A stretch of DNA of 64,000 bases from Pseudarthrobacter sp. NIBRBAC000502772 (GCF_006517235.1 NZ_CP041188.1:3906001-3970000), one strand, 5' to 3'. Positions 35,207 through 44,026 are shown, counted from the first letter of the stretch. Program-made: numbers and translations. Notes: generated from the letters alone by a model not told the origin.

Positions 35207-35240
35207 AGGCTGAAGGTAAACAGGGAAGACGCAAATATCT

Positions 35241-35269
35241 ACGATACGGCAAAACCAATTACGTGTCTA
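35241..35269 (-). promoter_or_regulatory. promoter candidate for rpoBC
   Basis: Minus-strand TAGACA (35264-35269) and TATCGT (35241-35246), separated by exactly 17 bp. This is the best sigma-70-type pair seen in the window and would give a ~210-nt leader. Confidence 0.6.
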
Positions 35270-35321
35270 CCCCACAACCGGACTTATTGCAAGCACTGAT
35301 TTTTTGATACCGGAAGCGGCA

Positions 35322-35792
35322 TCAGAGCCGGAGCGTAACGTCCTCAGCCGTGCAGGCCTGGGCGTTTGCGAAGACCGCGTCACGCACACCATCCTTGGAA
35401 GCCTGCTCGGGATCGCCGCCGCTTTTCGCGGCCGTGGAGTGGTCGAGCGCAAGGACGCTGAGCGATGTAAACAGTCCCACCAGGTTCCCCGACACCGTGT
35501 CCTTGGCGTCCTGCGCGGCAAAGTAGATGTCCTCGTAGGCGTTGGAATCGTCCTGGATGGCCTTGTAGTCGGCATAGAGCGAGTTGAACGTCTCGCAAGC
35601 TCCCTTAACACCACCGGCCTGGGGCGCTGCCGACGGACTGGAAGAGCGCGACGGCGACGCGGTGGAAGGTGCCGACGTGGACGCAGTGGGGGCTGCTGTG
35701 GATGAAGTGCTGTCCGGCGCAGGAGTGGCAACGCTGCAGGCGGTGAGTCCGGCGAGGCTGGCCATGGCTGCCGCGGCGAGGATTTTCTTCAA
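35322..35792 (-). CDS. hypothetical secreted lipoprotein
   Basis: 156 residues if started at TTG 35792, giving signal peptide KKILAAAAMASLAGLTAC with a lipobox Cys, then a ~40-residue Thr/Ser/Ala/Pro linker. The C-terminal globular part begins GACETFNSLYADYKAIQDD and is predicted alpha-helical by eye. A GGGAG site lies upstream. The open frame continues further upstream, but the signal peptide supports the later start. I do not recognise a function. It sits between rpoB and the thiolase. Confidence 0.75.
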   Translation of the reverse strand: MKKILAAAAMASLAGLTACSVATPAPDSTSSTAAPTASTSAPSTASPSRSSSPSAAPQAGGVKGACETFNSLYADYKAIQDDSNAYEDIYFAAQDAKDTVSGNLVGLFTSLSVLALDHSTAAKSGGDPEQASKDGVRDAVFANAQACTAEDVTLRL

Positions 35793-35808
35793 GATGCTGC
35801 TGCTCCCT

Positions 35809-35842
35809 GTTTTGCGTTGCTCTGATGTTTTGCGTTGCTCTG
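35809..35842. repeat. tandem 16-bp repeat upstream of the lipoprotein gene
   Basis: GTTTTGCGTTGCTCTG occurs at 35809-35824 and again at 35827-35842 (period 18), 17 bp before the proposed TTG start, so it lies in the leader or promoter. Confidence 0.8.
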
Positions 35843-36034
35843 TTGCTTTCGTCTTCGCCGTCCACCCTACGCACCACCGCGACCTCGCGCACAACCGGCG
35901 GATGGGTAGTTCTCCCCTGGTGGCCACGGCCGGCACGATTGGAATCATCGGCACCCCTGCGGCGTTTGGATAAATAGGTGACAAGCCTCACGGTAGCCTT
36001 GGAAGTACATCGATTCAGAGCGGAAGAGATCACA

Positions 36035-37234
36035 ATGGGCAACTCCAACGACAACACTGACGTGGTCATCCTGGCCGGTGCGCGCACGCCGCAGGGCCGG
36101 CTCAACGGGCAGCTGGCGAGCTTCACCGCCGTCGAACTGGGAGCGCACGCGATCAGGTCCGCGATTGCAGCGAGCGGCGTGGACGCCGGCCAGGTGGACG
36201 CCGTCATCATGGGCCAGGTACTGCAGGCCGGCGCCGGGCAGAACCCCGCACGCCAGAGCGCTATCGGAGCGGGAATCGGCTGGAACGTTCCGACCGTCAC
36301 CATCAACAAGGTGTGCCTGTCCGGGCTGACCGCGGTGATCGACGCCGCCAGGATGATCCGCAGCGGCGACGCCACCGTCGTGGTGGCCGGCGGCCAGGAA
36401 TCCATGACCCGTGCGCCTCACCTGCTGCCGGGTTCCCGCCAGGGCTGGACCTATGGCGCCATCCAGGCGCTGGACGTTGCGGCGCACGACGGCCTCACGG
36501 ATGCATTCGACGGCCAGTCCATGGGCCTGTCCACCGAAACCAAGAACCTGACCCTGGGCATTGACCGGATCTCGCAGGACAACGTGGCCGCCCAATCGCA
36601 CCAGCGTGCGGCGCTGGCGGCGAAGAACGGCGTCTTCGACGACGAGATCGCACCCATCAGCGTCAAGCAGCGCAAGGGAGATCCCATCGTTGTCTCCACG
36701 GATGAAGGGGTACGGCCCAACACGTCCATCGAGTCCCTGGCCGGGCTGCGGGCAGCCTTTGTCAGCGACGGAACCATCACCGCCGGCAACTCCTCTCCCC
36801 TGTCCGACGGCGCCTCCGCACTGGTGCTGGCATCGCGCCGTTTCGCGGAGGAGAACGGCCTGGAATACCTGGCTGTGGTGGGGAAGCCCGGACAGGTTGC
36901 CGGTCCGGACAATTCCCTGCATTCGCAGCCGTCCCACGCCATCATGAACGCACTGCAGCGGGCGGAATGGAGCACCGCCGACCTGGACTTCATCGAAATT
37001 AACGAAGCGTTCGGTTCGGTCGCGGTGCAGTCGCTGAAAGACCTGGACTACCCGCTGGAGAAGTGCAACATCCACGGCGGCGCCATTGCCCTGGGCCACC
37101 CGATCGGGGCTTCCGGTGCGCGGTTGGCGCTGCACGCGGCCCATGAACTCAAACGGCGGGGCAGCGGCAAGGCCGCGGTCTCCCTGTGCGGCGGCGGCGG
37201 TCAGGGCGAAGCGCTCCTGCTGTACCGGGACTGA
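36035..37234 (+). CDS. acetyl-CoA acetyltransferase (thiolase)
   Basis: Condenses or cleaves acyl-CoA thioesters; 399 residues. Nucleophile Cys94 is in NKVCLSGL, the active-site His is in ALGHPIGASGAR, and the second Cys is in SLCGGGGQG. Start is ATG 36035 with a GGAAGAG site 8 nt away. It is divergent from the lipoprotein gene and directly followed by the deacylase gene. Whether its role is biosynthetic or degradative cannot be told here. Confidence 0.93.
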   Translation: MGNSNDNTDVVILAGARTPQGRLNGQLASFTAVELGAHAIRSAIAASGVDAGQVDAVIMGQVLQAGAGQNPARQSAIGAGIGWNVPTVTINKVCLSGLTAVIDAARMIRSGDATVVVAGGQESMTRAPHLLPGSRQGWTYGAIQALDVAAHDGLTDAFDGQSMGLSTETKNLTLGIDRISQDNVAAQSHQRAALAAKNGVFDDEIAPISVKQRKGDPIVVSTDEGVRPNTSIESLAGLRAAFVSDGTITAGNSSPLSDGASALVLASRRFAEENGLEYLAVVGKPGQVAGPDNSLHSQPSHAIMNALQRAEWSTADLDFIEINEAFGSVAVQSLKDLDYPLEKCNIHGGAIALGHPIGASGARLALHAAHELKRRGSGKAAVSLCGGGGQGEALLLYRD

Positions 37235-37258
37235 TGGCGGGCACGGACTGATGGCGGG
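37228..37258 (+). repeat. 14-bp tandem duplication over the thiolase stop and deacylase start
   Basis: GGACTGATGGCGGG is present at 37228-37241 and 37245-37258. Each copy carries a TGATG stop/start overlap, creating a 5-codon open frame between the two genes. Confidence 0.85.
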
Positions 37259-37748
37259 GCAGGCGGACAACGGGAGCGCCGCCGTCGGACGTCAGCGCTT
37301 CCTTGCTGACGCCGCCGCGCGCGGCTTGGACGTGCAGCTGGTGGAGCGGTTGGCCGCGCGGAGCCTCGAGGAGGCTGCCGGGATCCTGGGCATCACGCCC
37401 GCGGACATCGTGAAGTCCCTGGTGGTCAAGCACAAGGACGGGACGTTCCTGTTCGCGCTGATTCCGGGCGACCGGCAGATCTCCTGGCCAAAACTGCGGA
37501 CCCTGGTGGGCGTCAACAAACTCTCGTTGCCGCCCGCGGACGTGGCGCTTGGTGCGACCGGCTACGAACGCGGGACCATCACCCCGCTCGGCAGCACCAC
37601 CGCCTGGCCGGTGTACGCGGACGCCACCATTGCCGGCCGCCGGATCTCCATGGGCGCCGGCGAACACGGCTACAGCGCGTTTGTGGACGCCGATGCGCTC
37701 ACCGCAGCACTGGGCGCCGTCGTCGCCGATATCTCCGAACCGAGCTAG
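37251..37748 (+). CDS. YbaK/ProX-type aminoacyl-tRNA deacylase
   Basis: Family that hydrolyses mischarged tRNAs such as Cys-tRNA(Pro) or Ala-tRNA(Pro). 165 residues with ILGITPADIVKSLVVKH (the conserved Lys), FLFALIPGDRQI, and a C-terminal GAGEHGYSAFVD. ATG 37251 overlaps the TGA of a 5-codon micro-frame, itself overlapping the thiolase stop. Which mischarged tRNA it edits cannot be decided from sequence alone. Confidence 0.85.
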   Translation: MAGQADNGSAAVGRQRFLADAAARGLDVQLVERLAARSLEEAAGILGITPADIVKSLVVKHKDGTFLFALIPGDRQISWPKLRTLVGVNKLSLPPADVALGATGYERGTITPLGSTTAWPVYADATIAGRRISMGAGEHGYSAFVDADALTAALGAVVADISEPS

Positions 37749-37811
37749 CAACGCGGGGTCACTCACGGCCCAATAGTGGGCACTTCAGGGGCATTATGTG
37801 ACCCCGCGTTG
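37749..37811. repeat. long hairpin element B between deacylase and rplL
   Basis: Perfect 14-bp arms CAACGCGGGGTCAC and GTGACCCCGCGTTG. The inner part includes GGCCCAATAGTGGGC, a small nested hairpin. It begins one base after the deacylase stop codon. It shares CAACGCG-GGTCAC with element A near rpoC. Likely a two-way terminator. Confidence 0.85.
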
Positions 37812-37822
37812 GGTTAAATGCA

Positions 37823-37858
37823 GGAAAACCCCGCCCACCGAAGTGGACGGGGTTTTCC
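37823..37858 (-). terminator. terminator after rplL
   Basis: GGAAAACCCCG (from 37823) pairs with CGGGGTTTTCC (to 37858), with an inner CCAC/GTGG and one mismatch, 15 bp after the rplL stop. Confidence 0.85.
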
Positions 37859-37873
37859 GTGAAGCGGCGTGAG

Positions 37874-38251
37874 TTACTTGAGGGTAACGGTTGCGCCGGC
37901 AGCCTGGAGCTGCTCCACTGCCTTCTCGGCAGCTTCCTTCGTGACGCCTTCGAGAACAGCCTTCGGAGCGCTGTCAACAACGTCCTTAGCTTCCTTCAGA
38001 CCCAGGGAAGTGATTGCGCGAACTTCCTTGATCACTGCGATCTTCTTTTCGCCAGCTGATTCGAGGATAACGTCGAATTCAGTCTGCTCTTCAGCTTCTT
38101 CAGCTGCGCCGCCACCGGCGGGGCCAGCAACAGCAACTGCAGCTGCAGTAACTTCGAAGGTCTCTTCGAAGAGCTTGACGAACTCGGAGAGCTCGATGAT
38201 GGTCAGTTCCTTGAAAGCTTCAATGAGCTCTTCGTTGGTGAGCTTCGCCAT
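37874..38251 (-). CDS. rplL: 50S ribosomal protein L7/L12
   Basis: Stalk protein that recruits translation GTPases, 125 residues. An N-terminal dimer domain is followed by a short Ala/Gly/Glu hinge ([13 protein letters not shown]) and the C-terminal domain with [20 protein letters not shown]. It follows rplJ by 80 bp and shares its leader control. Confidence 0.97.
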   Translation of the reverse strand: MAKLTNEELIEAFKELTIIELSEFVKLFEETFEVTAAAVAVAGPAGGGAAEEAEEQTEFDVILESAGEKKIAVIKEVRAITSLGLKEAKDVVDSAPKAVLEGVTKEAAEKAVEQLQAAGATVTLK

Positions 38252-38331
38252 GGTGTGGCGTCCTTCCTATAGGTGGTGCTTGGCGGCCTGGGCCATTGCC
38301 TTCACACCGGAGTCTGGTGGGTGAAGAGAAA

Positions 38332-38931
38332 CTAGTTCTCTTCGGCAGCGGGTGCTTCAGCCGAGGCTTCTGCAACTGCTTCGGGGGCTTCGTCTGCGGC
38401 CGGAGCTTCTTCAGCGGCGGGAGCCTCGGCAGCTGCCGGTGCACCGTTCTCTTCTTCAAGCTTGAGGCGCAGTGCGTCAATCGTGCGTGCAGCGGCGGCA
38501 GCAGGAGCCTTGAGGATGCCTGCAACCATGGCGAGCTGCCGCTCGCGGGACTCGAGCGCTGCCAGTGCAGAAACTTCGCTGGCGGTCAGTGCCTTGCCCT
38601 CGAAGTAACCGGTCTTGATGACCAGCTGCTTGTTGGCCTTGGCAAAATCCGTCAGGCTCTTGGCAGCTGCAACTGCGTCACCCTTGATGAACGCGATTGC
38701 AGTGGGGCCGGAGAGCTGGTCGTTGAATGCTTCGACACCAGCTTCCTTGGCTGCAATTGCGGTCAGGGTGTTCTTGACGACCGAGAACTTGGTGTCCTGG
38801 CCGAGAGAAACACGCAGCTGCTTGAGCTGTGCAACGGTGAGCCCACGGTATTCGGTCAGGACAGCGGCGTTCGATTCCTTGAAATCGTTAGTGATCTCAG
38901 CTACTGCTGAAACCTTTGTAGGCGTTGCCAT
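38332..38931 (-). CDS. rplJ: 50S ribosomal protein L10
   Basis: Anchors L7/L12 dimers on the ribosome, 199 residues. ATG 38931 (MATPTKVSAVAEITNDFK) is set by the strong GGAAGGAGGG site. The core has AAVLTEYRGLTVAQLKQLR. An Ala/Glu-rich tail of ~30 residues follows. In other bacteria the L10-L12 complex binds its own leader; such a leader is recognisable here. Confidence 0.96.
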   Translation of the reverse strand: MATPTKVSAVAEITNDFKESNAAVLTEYRGLTVAQLKQLRVSLGQDTKFSVVKNTLTAIAAKEAGVEAFNDQLSGPTAIAFIKGDAVAAAKSLTDFAKANKQLVIKTGYFEGKALTASEVSALAALESRERQLAMVAGILKAPAAAAARTIDALRLKLEEENGAPAAAEAPAAEEAPAADEAPEAVAEASAEAPAAEEN

Positions 38932-38984
38932 AACCCTCCTTCCGGGGATAGTGCCGGTATGCGACGGTCCCCGCTCAGATGAGC

Positions 38985-39180
38985 TAAAACAAAAAAACGC
39001 CCCGCGCAGATGCACGGGGCTTGGCTCAACACGGTTTTCACTGTGGAGCGTTGCTTCGTTCACCTGCGCCGGCCGCCCTATGTTCAGGGTCCTTCGTCCA
39101 GAAATACATTTGGCCTCCCGCACACAACTGCAGAGTTGAGCTGCGTTCAGGAGAATGGATTTCCAACAACCGACGGTCTT
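38985..39180 (-). promoter_or_regulatory. L10-type leader RNA with intrinsic terminator/attenuator
   Basis: The minus strand begins AAGACCGTCGG (39180 down) and later has CCGGCGCAGGTG (39072-39061). ACC-GU-CGG can pair with CCG-GCGCA-GGU, leaving an asymmetric internal loop like the kink-turn bound by L10. Downstream, GCCCCG/CGGGGC (38999-39020) is followed by seven T, a terminator 54-68 nt before rplJ. Alternatively this merely ends the upstream GNAT transcript. Confidence 0.6.
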
Positions 39181-39227
39181 TGGTAGTTCAAGCTTACGGG
39201 ACGGGCCGCCGGACCACCAAATCGGCC

Positions 39228-40358
39228 TCAGCTCTTGCTGGTCCCCAGGTGTGGGAGCTCTTTCTGCCAGATGCCGGTCACGCCGGCCGTGGTGAAGCCA
39301 AGCTGCTGGTTGACCGTCAGCAGATACCTGTTCTCCGGCGCGTTCCAGGTGTAGATCACCCGGGCGTCGGGGAACTGCTCGGTGAGCCGCTCCATGTTGG
39401 CCACCTTGATCAGCAGCCCCAGCTTGTTCCCGCGGTGCTCCTGCAGGACCAGGGTGTCGTCCTGGAACACCACATCGGGCCGGTGCGCAAGGACGCTGAT
39501 GGTGGTCAGGCCCACCAGTGCCCCGGTGGCCAGATGCTCGACGGCGGTGACCACCGTCCGCCTCCCCTGCGCGATGGTGACCTCTTCCGCCTCGCGGAGG
39601 ATGCCGCCGTCGAACACCATGTCCTGCTCAACGGGAGTCTCCAGGGAAGGGTCGACGTCGGCGCCCGCCTGGTTTTCGAGCACGGCCACGGCTTCCAGCC
39701 ACTCATCCGGGCAGCGGTCCGTCCAGTGATGAAGCCGGTACCGCCCGTTGTTGGCTTCATCGGCCTCGGCCTGGAGATCGGCCACGAGTTTGGTGTCCAG
39801 GGGCAGTGCACAGGCGCTGAACTGTTCGATGTGCTGCAGTGTGTAGCCCGTCCGGCGCGCGAATTCGACTTCCCGACTGTCCAGCGGCACAAAGCCCTGC
39901 CCGGAACCCGGCACCAGCTGGGCCGCCTCGAACTCGTGCAGGGACGCGCCGGGATGGTTGGTGTCAACGAGGATCAGCGTGCGGCCCTCGCTGCGTGCCA
40001 GGTGTTCTGCCGCGAGCAGCAGCTTGCGGCCTACCCCCTGGCGCTGGAATTCCGGCAGGATGTCCAGCGTGAACTCCGCCATGTCCAGGTTGTCAGTCAG
40101 CGGCAGTGCAATGTCCACCGTGCCGATGATCTGGTCCCCGGCCTTGGCCACCAGGATGATCTGGCGCTCATAGGGATCGGCCAGCTCAAGGAGCTTCTCC
40201 AGCGGCGTGTACGCGAGGTCATCACTGCCCCAGGTCTGCATCCGGACTTTGCGGCCCACCTCCACGGCAGCCAGAAAATCCACTGCGTCGGGTGCGTCCA
40301 CGGTATCCGGGATCCACAACTGCTCGATCCGTACGTCTTCTGCCATCAGGTGCGTCAT
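39228..40358 (-). CDS. tandem-domain GNAT acetyltransferase (paralogue 1)
   Basis: 376 residues with two GNAT-like halves. The first has an acetyl-CoA loop FQRQGVGRKLL; the second has EHRGNKLGLLIKVANM and TWNAPENRYLLTVNQQLGF. ATG 40358 overlaps the stop of paralogue 2 as ATGA; in-frame codons at 40376 and 40346 are alternatives. Substrate unknown. It sits with its paralogue between rplA and rplJ, splitting the usual rplKAJL order. Confidence 0.85.
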   Translation of the reverse strand: MTHLMAEDVRIEQLWIPDTVDAPDAVDFLAAVEVGRKVRMQTWGSDDLAYTPLEKLLELADPYERQIILVAKAGDQIIGTVDIALPLTDNLDMAEFTLDILPEFQRQGVGRKLLLAAEHLARSEGRTLILVDTNHPGASLHEFEAAQLVPGSGQGFVPLDSREVEFARRTGYTLQHIEQFSACALPLDTKLVADLQAEADEANNGRYRLHHWTDRCPDEWLEAVAVLENQAGADVDPSLETPVEQDMVFDGGILREAEEVTIAQGRRTVVTAVEHLATGALVGLTTISVLAHRPDVVFQDDTLVLQEHRGNKLGLLIKVANMERLTEQFPDARVIYTWNAPENRYLLTVNQQLGFTTAGVTGIWQKELPHLGTSKS

Positions 40359-41473
40359 CCCAGCCGTTTCTGCCATTCGCCCTCATAACCAGCAGGTTTG
40401 AATCCAAGCAAATTATTTATCGCCAGCATATGCCGGTTTTCCACGGCGTTCCATGTCAGCACCGATCGTGCCGCGGGCCACCGATGCTGGGCCGCCCGGA
40501 GGTTCGCCGTCTTGATCAGCAATCCCAGCCTCTTGCCGCGGTGCTCGGACGAGACCAGCGTGTCCTGCTGGGCAATGCTCGCAGGAATTCCCGGCCGCCA
40601 GTTCAGGACCGTGTAGGCCACAAGCTTGCCGGTAGGCCTGTGCAGCGCCGCTGCGACCTGGCTCTGCACGCCGCCGCGGCTGCTCGACTGTTCCTCCTGC
40701 CGGACCCTGGCTGGGTCCCAGTCCTCGGCTTCCCAGTCCAGGCCGGCAATAGGGACATCTGTGCTCATCCGGTTCTTGAGGACTGCGTATTCAGCCACGA
40801 GTTCGTCAGGACACGTATCAGACCAGCCCACCAGGGTGTAGCCGGTTGCCCGTGAAGAGGCCTCCATCTCTAGGGCGTCGAGTTGACTCGCCGGTACCGG
40901 CAGGGCGAGCCGGCTGGCCCTCTCCACCTGCTCAAGTTCGTAGCCCGCAGAGGCTGCAAAGGCCACGGCAGGGTCATCTGCGGGGAGCCCGCCCGCGCCG
41001 GATTTGGCGGGGATCAACCGGGCCGCGTTCTCCACCGGCCCGGCGGGCAGCTCACAGTAGGCGTCCAAGGAAGTGCGTCCGCTGTCCGCGGCCACAGCCT
41101 CGGCGTGCTCCAGCAGCCGGCGGCCCCAACCCTGACGCCGGAAGGCTGCCGCCACGTCCACCATGATCCCTGCCGTGGACGTGTTCTCACGCAGGGGCAG
41201 GGTTACGGAGCAGGTACCCACGGTTTCCTGGCCCAGCTGTGCTATGAAGAGCCGGCGTTCCTCATACTCATTGCCGCGCCAGTATTCCAGGCTCTCCATG
41301 GCCGTGGGGCAGCGGTCCAGGTCGCCCCATTTCTCCAGTTCGTGCTTCTCGCGCAGGGCGTGGCACTCGAAGAAGTCCATCACGCCGCCGGTGCCGCCGG
41401 CACTGTGGTCTGTCCCGGCGTCGAGCGCTGAAGGAATCGCGACTGGGGTGATCATCAGCTGCTGACCGGTCAT
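40355..41473 (-). CDS. tandem-domain GNAT acetyltransferase (paralogue 2)
   Basis: 372 residues, same two-half layout as its neighbour: FRRQGWGRRLLEHAE in the first half and EHRGKRLGLLIKTANL plus TWNAVENRHMLAINNLLGF in the second. The matching C-terminal motifs indicate tandem duplication. The ATG is preceded by TAGGAT at 5 nt, so the mRNA may be leaderless. Substrate unknown; the form resembles MshD, encoded at 63 kb, but MshD motifs are not shared closely. Confidence 0.83.
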   Translation of the reverse strand: MTGQQLMITPVAIPSALDAGTDHSAGGTGGVMDFFECHALREKHELEKWGDLDRCPTAMESLEYWRGNEYEERRLFIAQLGQETVGTCSVTLPLRENTSTAGIMVDVAAAFRRQGWGRRLLEHAEAVAADSGRTSLDAYCELPAGPVENAARLIPAKSGAGGLPADDPAVAFAASAGYELEQVERASRLALPVPASQLDALEMEASSRATGYTLVGWSDTCPDELVAEYAVLKNRMSTDVPIAGLDWEAEDWDPARVRQEEQSSSRGGVQSQVAAALHRPTGKLVAYTVLNWRPGIPASIAQQDTLVSSEHRGKRLGLLIKTANLRAAQHRWPAARSVLTWNAVENRHMLAINNLLGFKPAGYEGEWQKRLG

Positions 41474-41554
41474 GCCCCATCCTAACCATCCGCGACTATC
41501 CGCATGGTTTGGTCGGGGGCGGGCGAAGGCCGTTTGGTCCAGGGTCCTTGGGTA

Positions 41555-41593
41555 TGCAAAAGGACCGTCCGGCGCAGTGCCGGACGGTCCTTT
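41555..41593. terminator. bidirectional terminator downstream of rplA
   Basis: Perfect 17-bp stem (41555-41571 with 41577-41593) with a 5-nt loop. The arms start and end with CAAAA/TTTTG. It lies 39 bp after the rplA stop and insulates the GNAT pair. Confidence 0.93.
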
Positions 41594-41631
41594 TGTGTGC
41601 CGGGATAAACCGGCCGAAGTGCTGTTGAGGA

Positions 41632-42339
41632 CTAGACCTCGGTCAGGACCTTCGTGACGTTGGGGTCGACAGAGATGCCGGGACCGAACGTGGTGGCCAC
41701 GGTGGCCTTCTGGATGTAGCGGCCCTTGGAAGCGGACGGCTTCAGACGAAGCACCTCTTCCAGTGCTGCTGCGTAGTTCTCGGCCAGCTTGAGGGCGTCG
41801 AAGGAAACCTTGCCGATGATGAAGTGCAGGTTCGAGTGCTTGTCGACGCGGAAGTCGATCTTGCCACCCTTGATGTCGTTGACAGCCTTGGCGACGTCTG
41901 CGGTCACGGTGCCCGTCTTCGGGTTCGGCATCAGGTTACGGGGACCCAGGACCTTACCAAGACGGCCAACCTTGCCCATGAGGTCAGGGGTGGCCACGGC
42001 TGCGTCGAAGTCGGTCCAGCCGGCTGCGATCTTTTCGATCAGGTCATCGGAACCAACGAAGTCGGCACCGGCAGCGATTGCTGCCTCAGCCTTGTCGCCC
42101 GTTGCGAAGACCAGGACGCGGGAGACCTTACCGGTGCCGTGGGGCAGGATAACGGTGCCGCGGACCATCTGGTCAGCCTTGCGAGGGTCAACGCCCAGGC
42201 GGAAGGCAACCTCAACGGTGGCGTCGAACTTGGACGGGTTGGTGTCCTTGGCGAGCGTTACTGCCTCGAACGGCGCGTAGAACTTCTCCGCGTCGATCTT
42301 GGCGGCTGCTGCCTCATATGCTTTGCTGCGCTTTGCCAT
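41632..42339 (-). CDS. rplA: 50S ribosomal protein L1
   Basis: L1-stalk protein controlling E-site tRNA release, 235 residues. ATG 42339 ([16 protein letters not shown]) has a GGAGAAA site; the open frame upstream is not L1. Motifs: [15 protein letters not shown] and [20 protein letters not shown]. It follows rplK after 142 bp. Confidence 0.97.
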   Translation of the reverse strand: MAKRSKAYEAAAAKIDAEKFYAPFEAVTLAKDTNPSKFDATVEVAFRLGVDPRKADQMVRGTVILPHGTGKVSRVLVFATGDKAEAAIAAGADFVGSDDLIEKIAAGWTDFDAAVATPDLMGKVGRLGKVLGPRNLMPNPKTGTVTADVAKAVNDIKGGKIDFRVDKHSNLHFIIGKVSFDALKLAENYAAALEEVLRLKPSASKGRYIQKATVATTFGPGISVDPNVTKVLTEV

Positions 42340-42400
42340 GCTGCTTATTTCTCCTTGTGCAGTTGTGGTCTGCGGACCGCGCTGGGCCCTGCCACAGCCG

Positions 42401-42419
42401 AGGATCCTGCATGGATCCT
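42401..42419 (-). terminator. small hairpin in the rplK-rplA gap
   Basis: Perfect 7-bp stem AGGATCC/GGATCCT with a 5-nt loop. In other bacteria L1 binds near here to repress rplKA; this hairpin is a candidate element, not a recognised L1 site. Confidence 0.3.
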
Positions 42420-42481
42420 GCGGCATTACGGTTTGTGCCGGTTGTCCGGCAGTGGTGCCGGTTTCCCGACGGTGAAGGCTA

Positions 42482-42913
42482 TTAGCCTTCTACGGTGATA
42501 CCCATGGAGCGGGCGGTACCGGCGATGATCTTCGCTGCGCCTTCGAGGCTGGTGGCGTTGAGATCTTCCATCTTGGTGGTGGCGATCTCGTTGACCTGGG
42601 CCTTAGTCAGCTTGGCAACCTTGACGGTGTGCGGGGTGGGTGAACCCTTGGCAACGCCTGCAGCCTTCTTGATGAGCTCTGCAGCCGGCGGGGTCTTGGT
42701 GATGAACGTGAAGGAACGGTCTTCGTAGACCGTGATTTCCACGGGGATAACGTTTCCGCGCTGGGCTTCTGTTGCAGCGTTGTACGCCTTGCAGAATTCC
42801 ATGATGTTGACACCGTGCTGGCCAAGCGCAGGACCGATCGGCGGTGCCGGGTTAGCGGCGCCTGCCTGGATCTGCAGCTTGATGAGGCCGGTGACCTTCT
42901 TCTTGGGAGCCAA
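42482..42913 (-). CDS. rplK: 50S ribosomal protein L11
   Basis: GTPase-centre protein, 143 residues. Start is TTG 42913 ([20 protein letters not shown] after Met), 8 nt from an AAGGA site. The proline-rich N-terminal part [19 protein letters not shown], target of thiopeptides, is unaltered. Confidence 0.97.
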
Positions 42914-42993
42914 TGTAAGGTCCTTCTCTCAATATCTTCCTGGGACACAGGAGCGTGCCTCAGGTTGTTGGCCGCCATGGCGAGGCGACCGGC

Positions 42994-43027
42994 CGTTCCG
43001 GGGCTGCTAAGCGGGCAGTCCGGAACG
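42994..43027 (-). terminator. hairpin between nusG and rplK
   Basis: CGTTCCGG/CCGGAACG arms around an 18-nt loop, 16 bp after the nusG stop; no U-tract. Possible attenuator between nusG and rplKA. Confidence 0.35.
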
Positions 43028-43043
43028 AATTCTGTGCGGTTTA

Positions 43044-43910
43044 TTAGATCTTGCTGACCTGGTTGAATGCCAGCGTGACCGGGGTTTCGCGTTCGAAGAT
43101 CGACACGAGCACCACGAGGGTCTGGGATTCCACCTTGATCTCGGAGATCGTGGCGGGAAGGGTCTCGAACGGACCTTCCTTGACGATGACCGATTCGCCG
43201 ACCTCGAAGTCGACGTCGATCTGGGCGGCAGCGTGCTTGACGGGCTTGCCCTTTTCGGCCTGCTCTTCTTCGAAGACCGGCGCGAGCATGGAGAAGACTT
43301 CGTCGAGTCGCAGCGGCACCGGGTTGTGGGCGTTGCCCACGAAGCCGGTAACACCGGGAGTGTGGCGGACGGCGCCCCAGGAAGCATCCGTCAGGTCCAT
43401 GCGGACCAGGACGTAGCCGGGGATCCGGACGCGGTTGATGACCTTGCGCTGAGCGTTCTTGATCTCAACGACCTCTTCCATGGGCACCTGGATTTCGAAG
43501 ATGTAATCTTCCATGTCCAGGGTCTGGATGCGGGTCTCAAGGTTGGCCTTGACGCGGTTTTCGTAGCCGGCGTAGGAGTGGATGACGTACCAGTCACCCT
43601 CCTGGCGGCGCAGCTTGGCTTTGAATTCGTCGGCGGGGTCAACCTCGGCCTTGGCGGCCGCGGCGGCCAGGGCGTCTGCATCAGCGTCGTCGCCCTCTGA
43701 GTCGTCCTCAGCAGGTTCGCCTTCTACGGCGTCACCCTCTGAATCGGCATCCTCTGAATCGTCTGAATCGTCGGCGGAATCGGCGTCGGCGGATTCGGGC
43801 GCAGCGGACTCAACCTCGGACTCTTCACCGGCTTCAGCCGTGGGGGCCGCCGTGTTGTCCGTGGACTCTTCCAGCTCAGTCTCGGTTACCTCGAGCTCCT
43901 GCTCAGACAC
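43044..43910 (-). CDS. nusG: transcription termination/antitermination factor NusG, acidic N-terminus
   Basis: Binds RNA polymerase and couples it to Rho or the ribosome. 288 residues from GTG 43910, which has a GCAGGAG site; ATG 43940 has none. The first ~95 residues are almost wholly acidic and Ser/Ala-rich, an extension absent from E. coli NusG (181). Then comes the NGN domain ([20 protein letters not shown]) and the KOW domain ([20 protein letters not shown]). It lies between secE and rplK as usual. Confidence 0.97.
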   Translation of the reverse strand: MSEQELEVTETELEESTDNTAAPTAEAGEESEVESAAPESADADSADDSDDSEDADSEGDAVEGEPAEDDSEGDDADADALAAAAAKAEVDPADEFKAKLRRQEGDWYVIHSYAGYENRVKANLETRIQTLDMEDYIFEIQVPMEEVVEIKNAQRKVINRVRIPGYVLVRMDLTDASWGAVRHTPGVTGFVGNAHNPVPLRLDEVFSMLAPVFEEEQAEKGKPVKHAAAQIDVDFEVGESVIVKEGPFETLPATISEIKVESQTLVVLVSIFERETPVTLAFNQVSKI

Positions 43911-44026
43911 TTGGTCTCCTGCTTCCTCATTGCCTAACATGCCTATTTAAATGGCTCAATTCCGCACACCGCGTGGATTCTTCCGGTTTACCCGGACAAG
44001 GCCACGCGGCCTGCGGACGATATGCC

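Noticed and set aside
35793..35984. 64-codon N-terminal extension of the lipoprotein frame
   Set aside because: The signal peptide and lipobox would be buried in the protein, and the extension contains the tandem DNA repeat; the later TTG start fits better.
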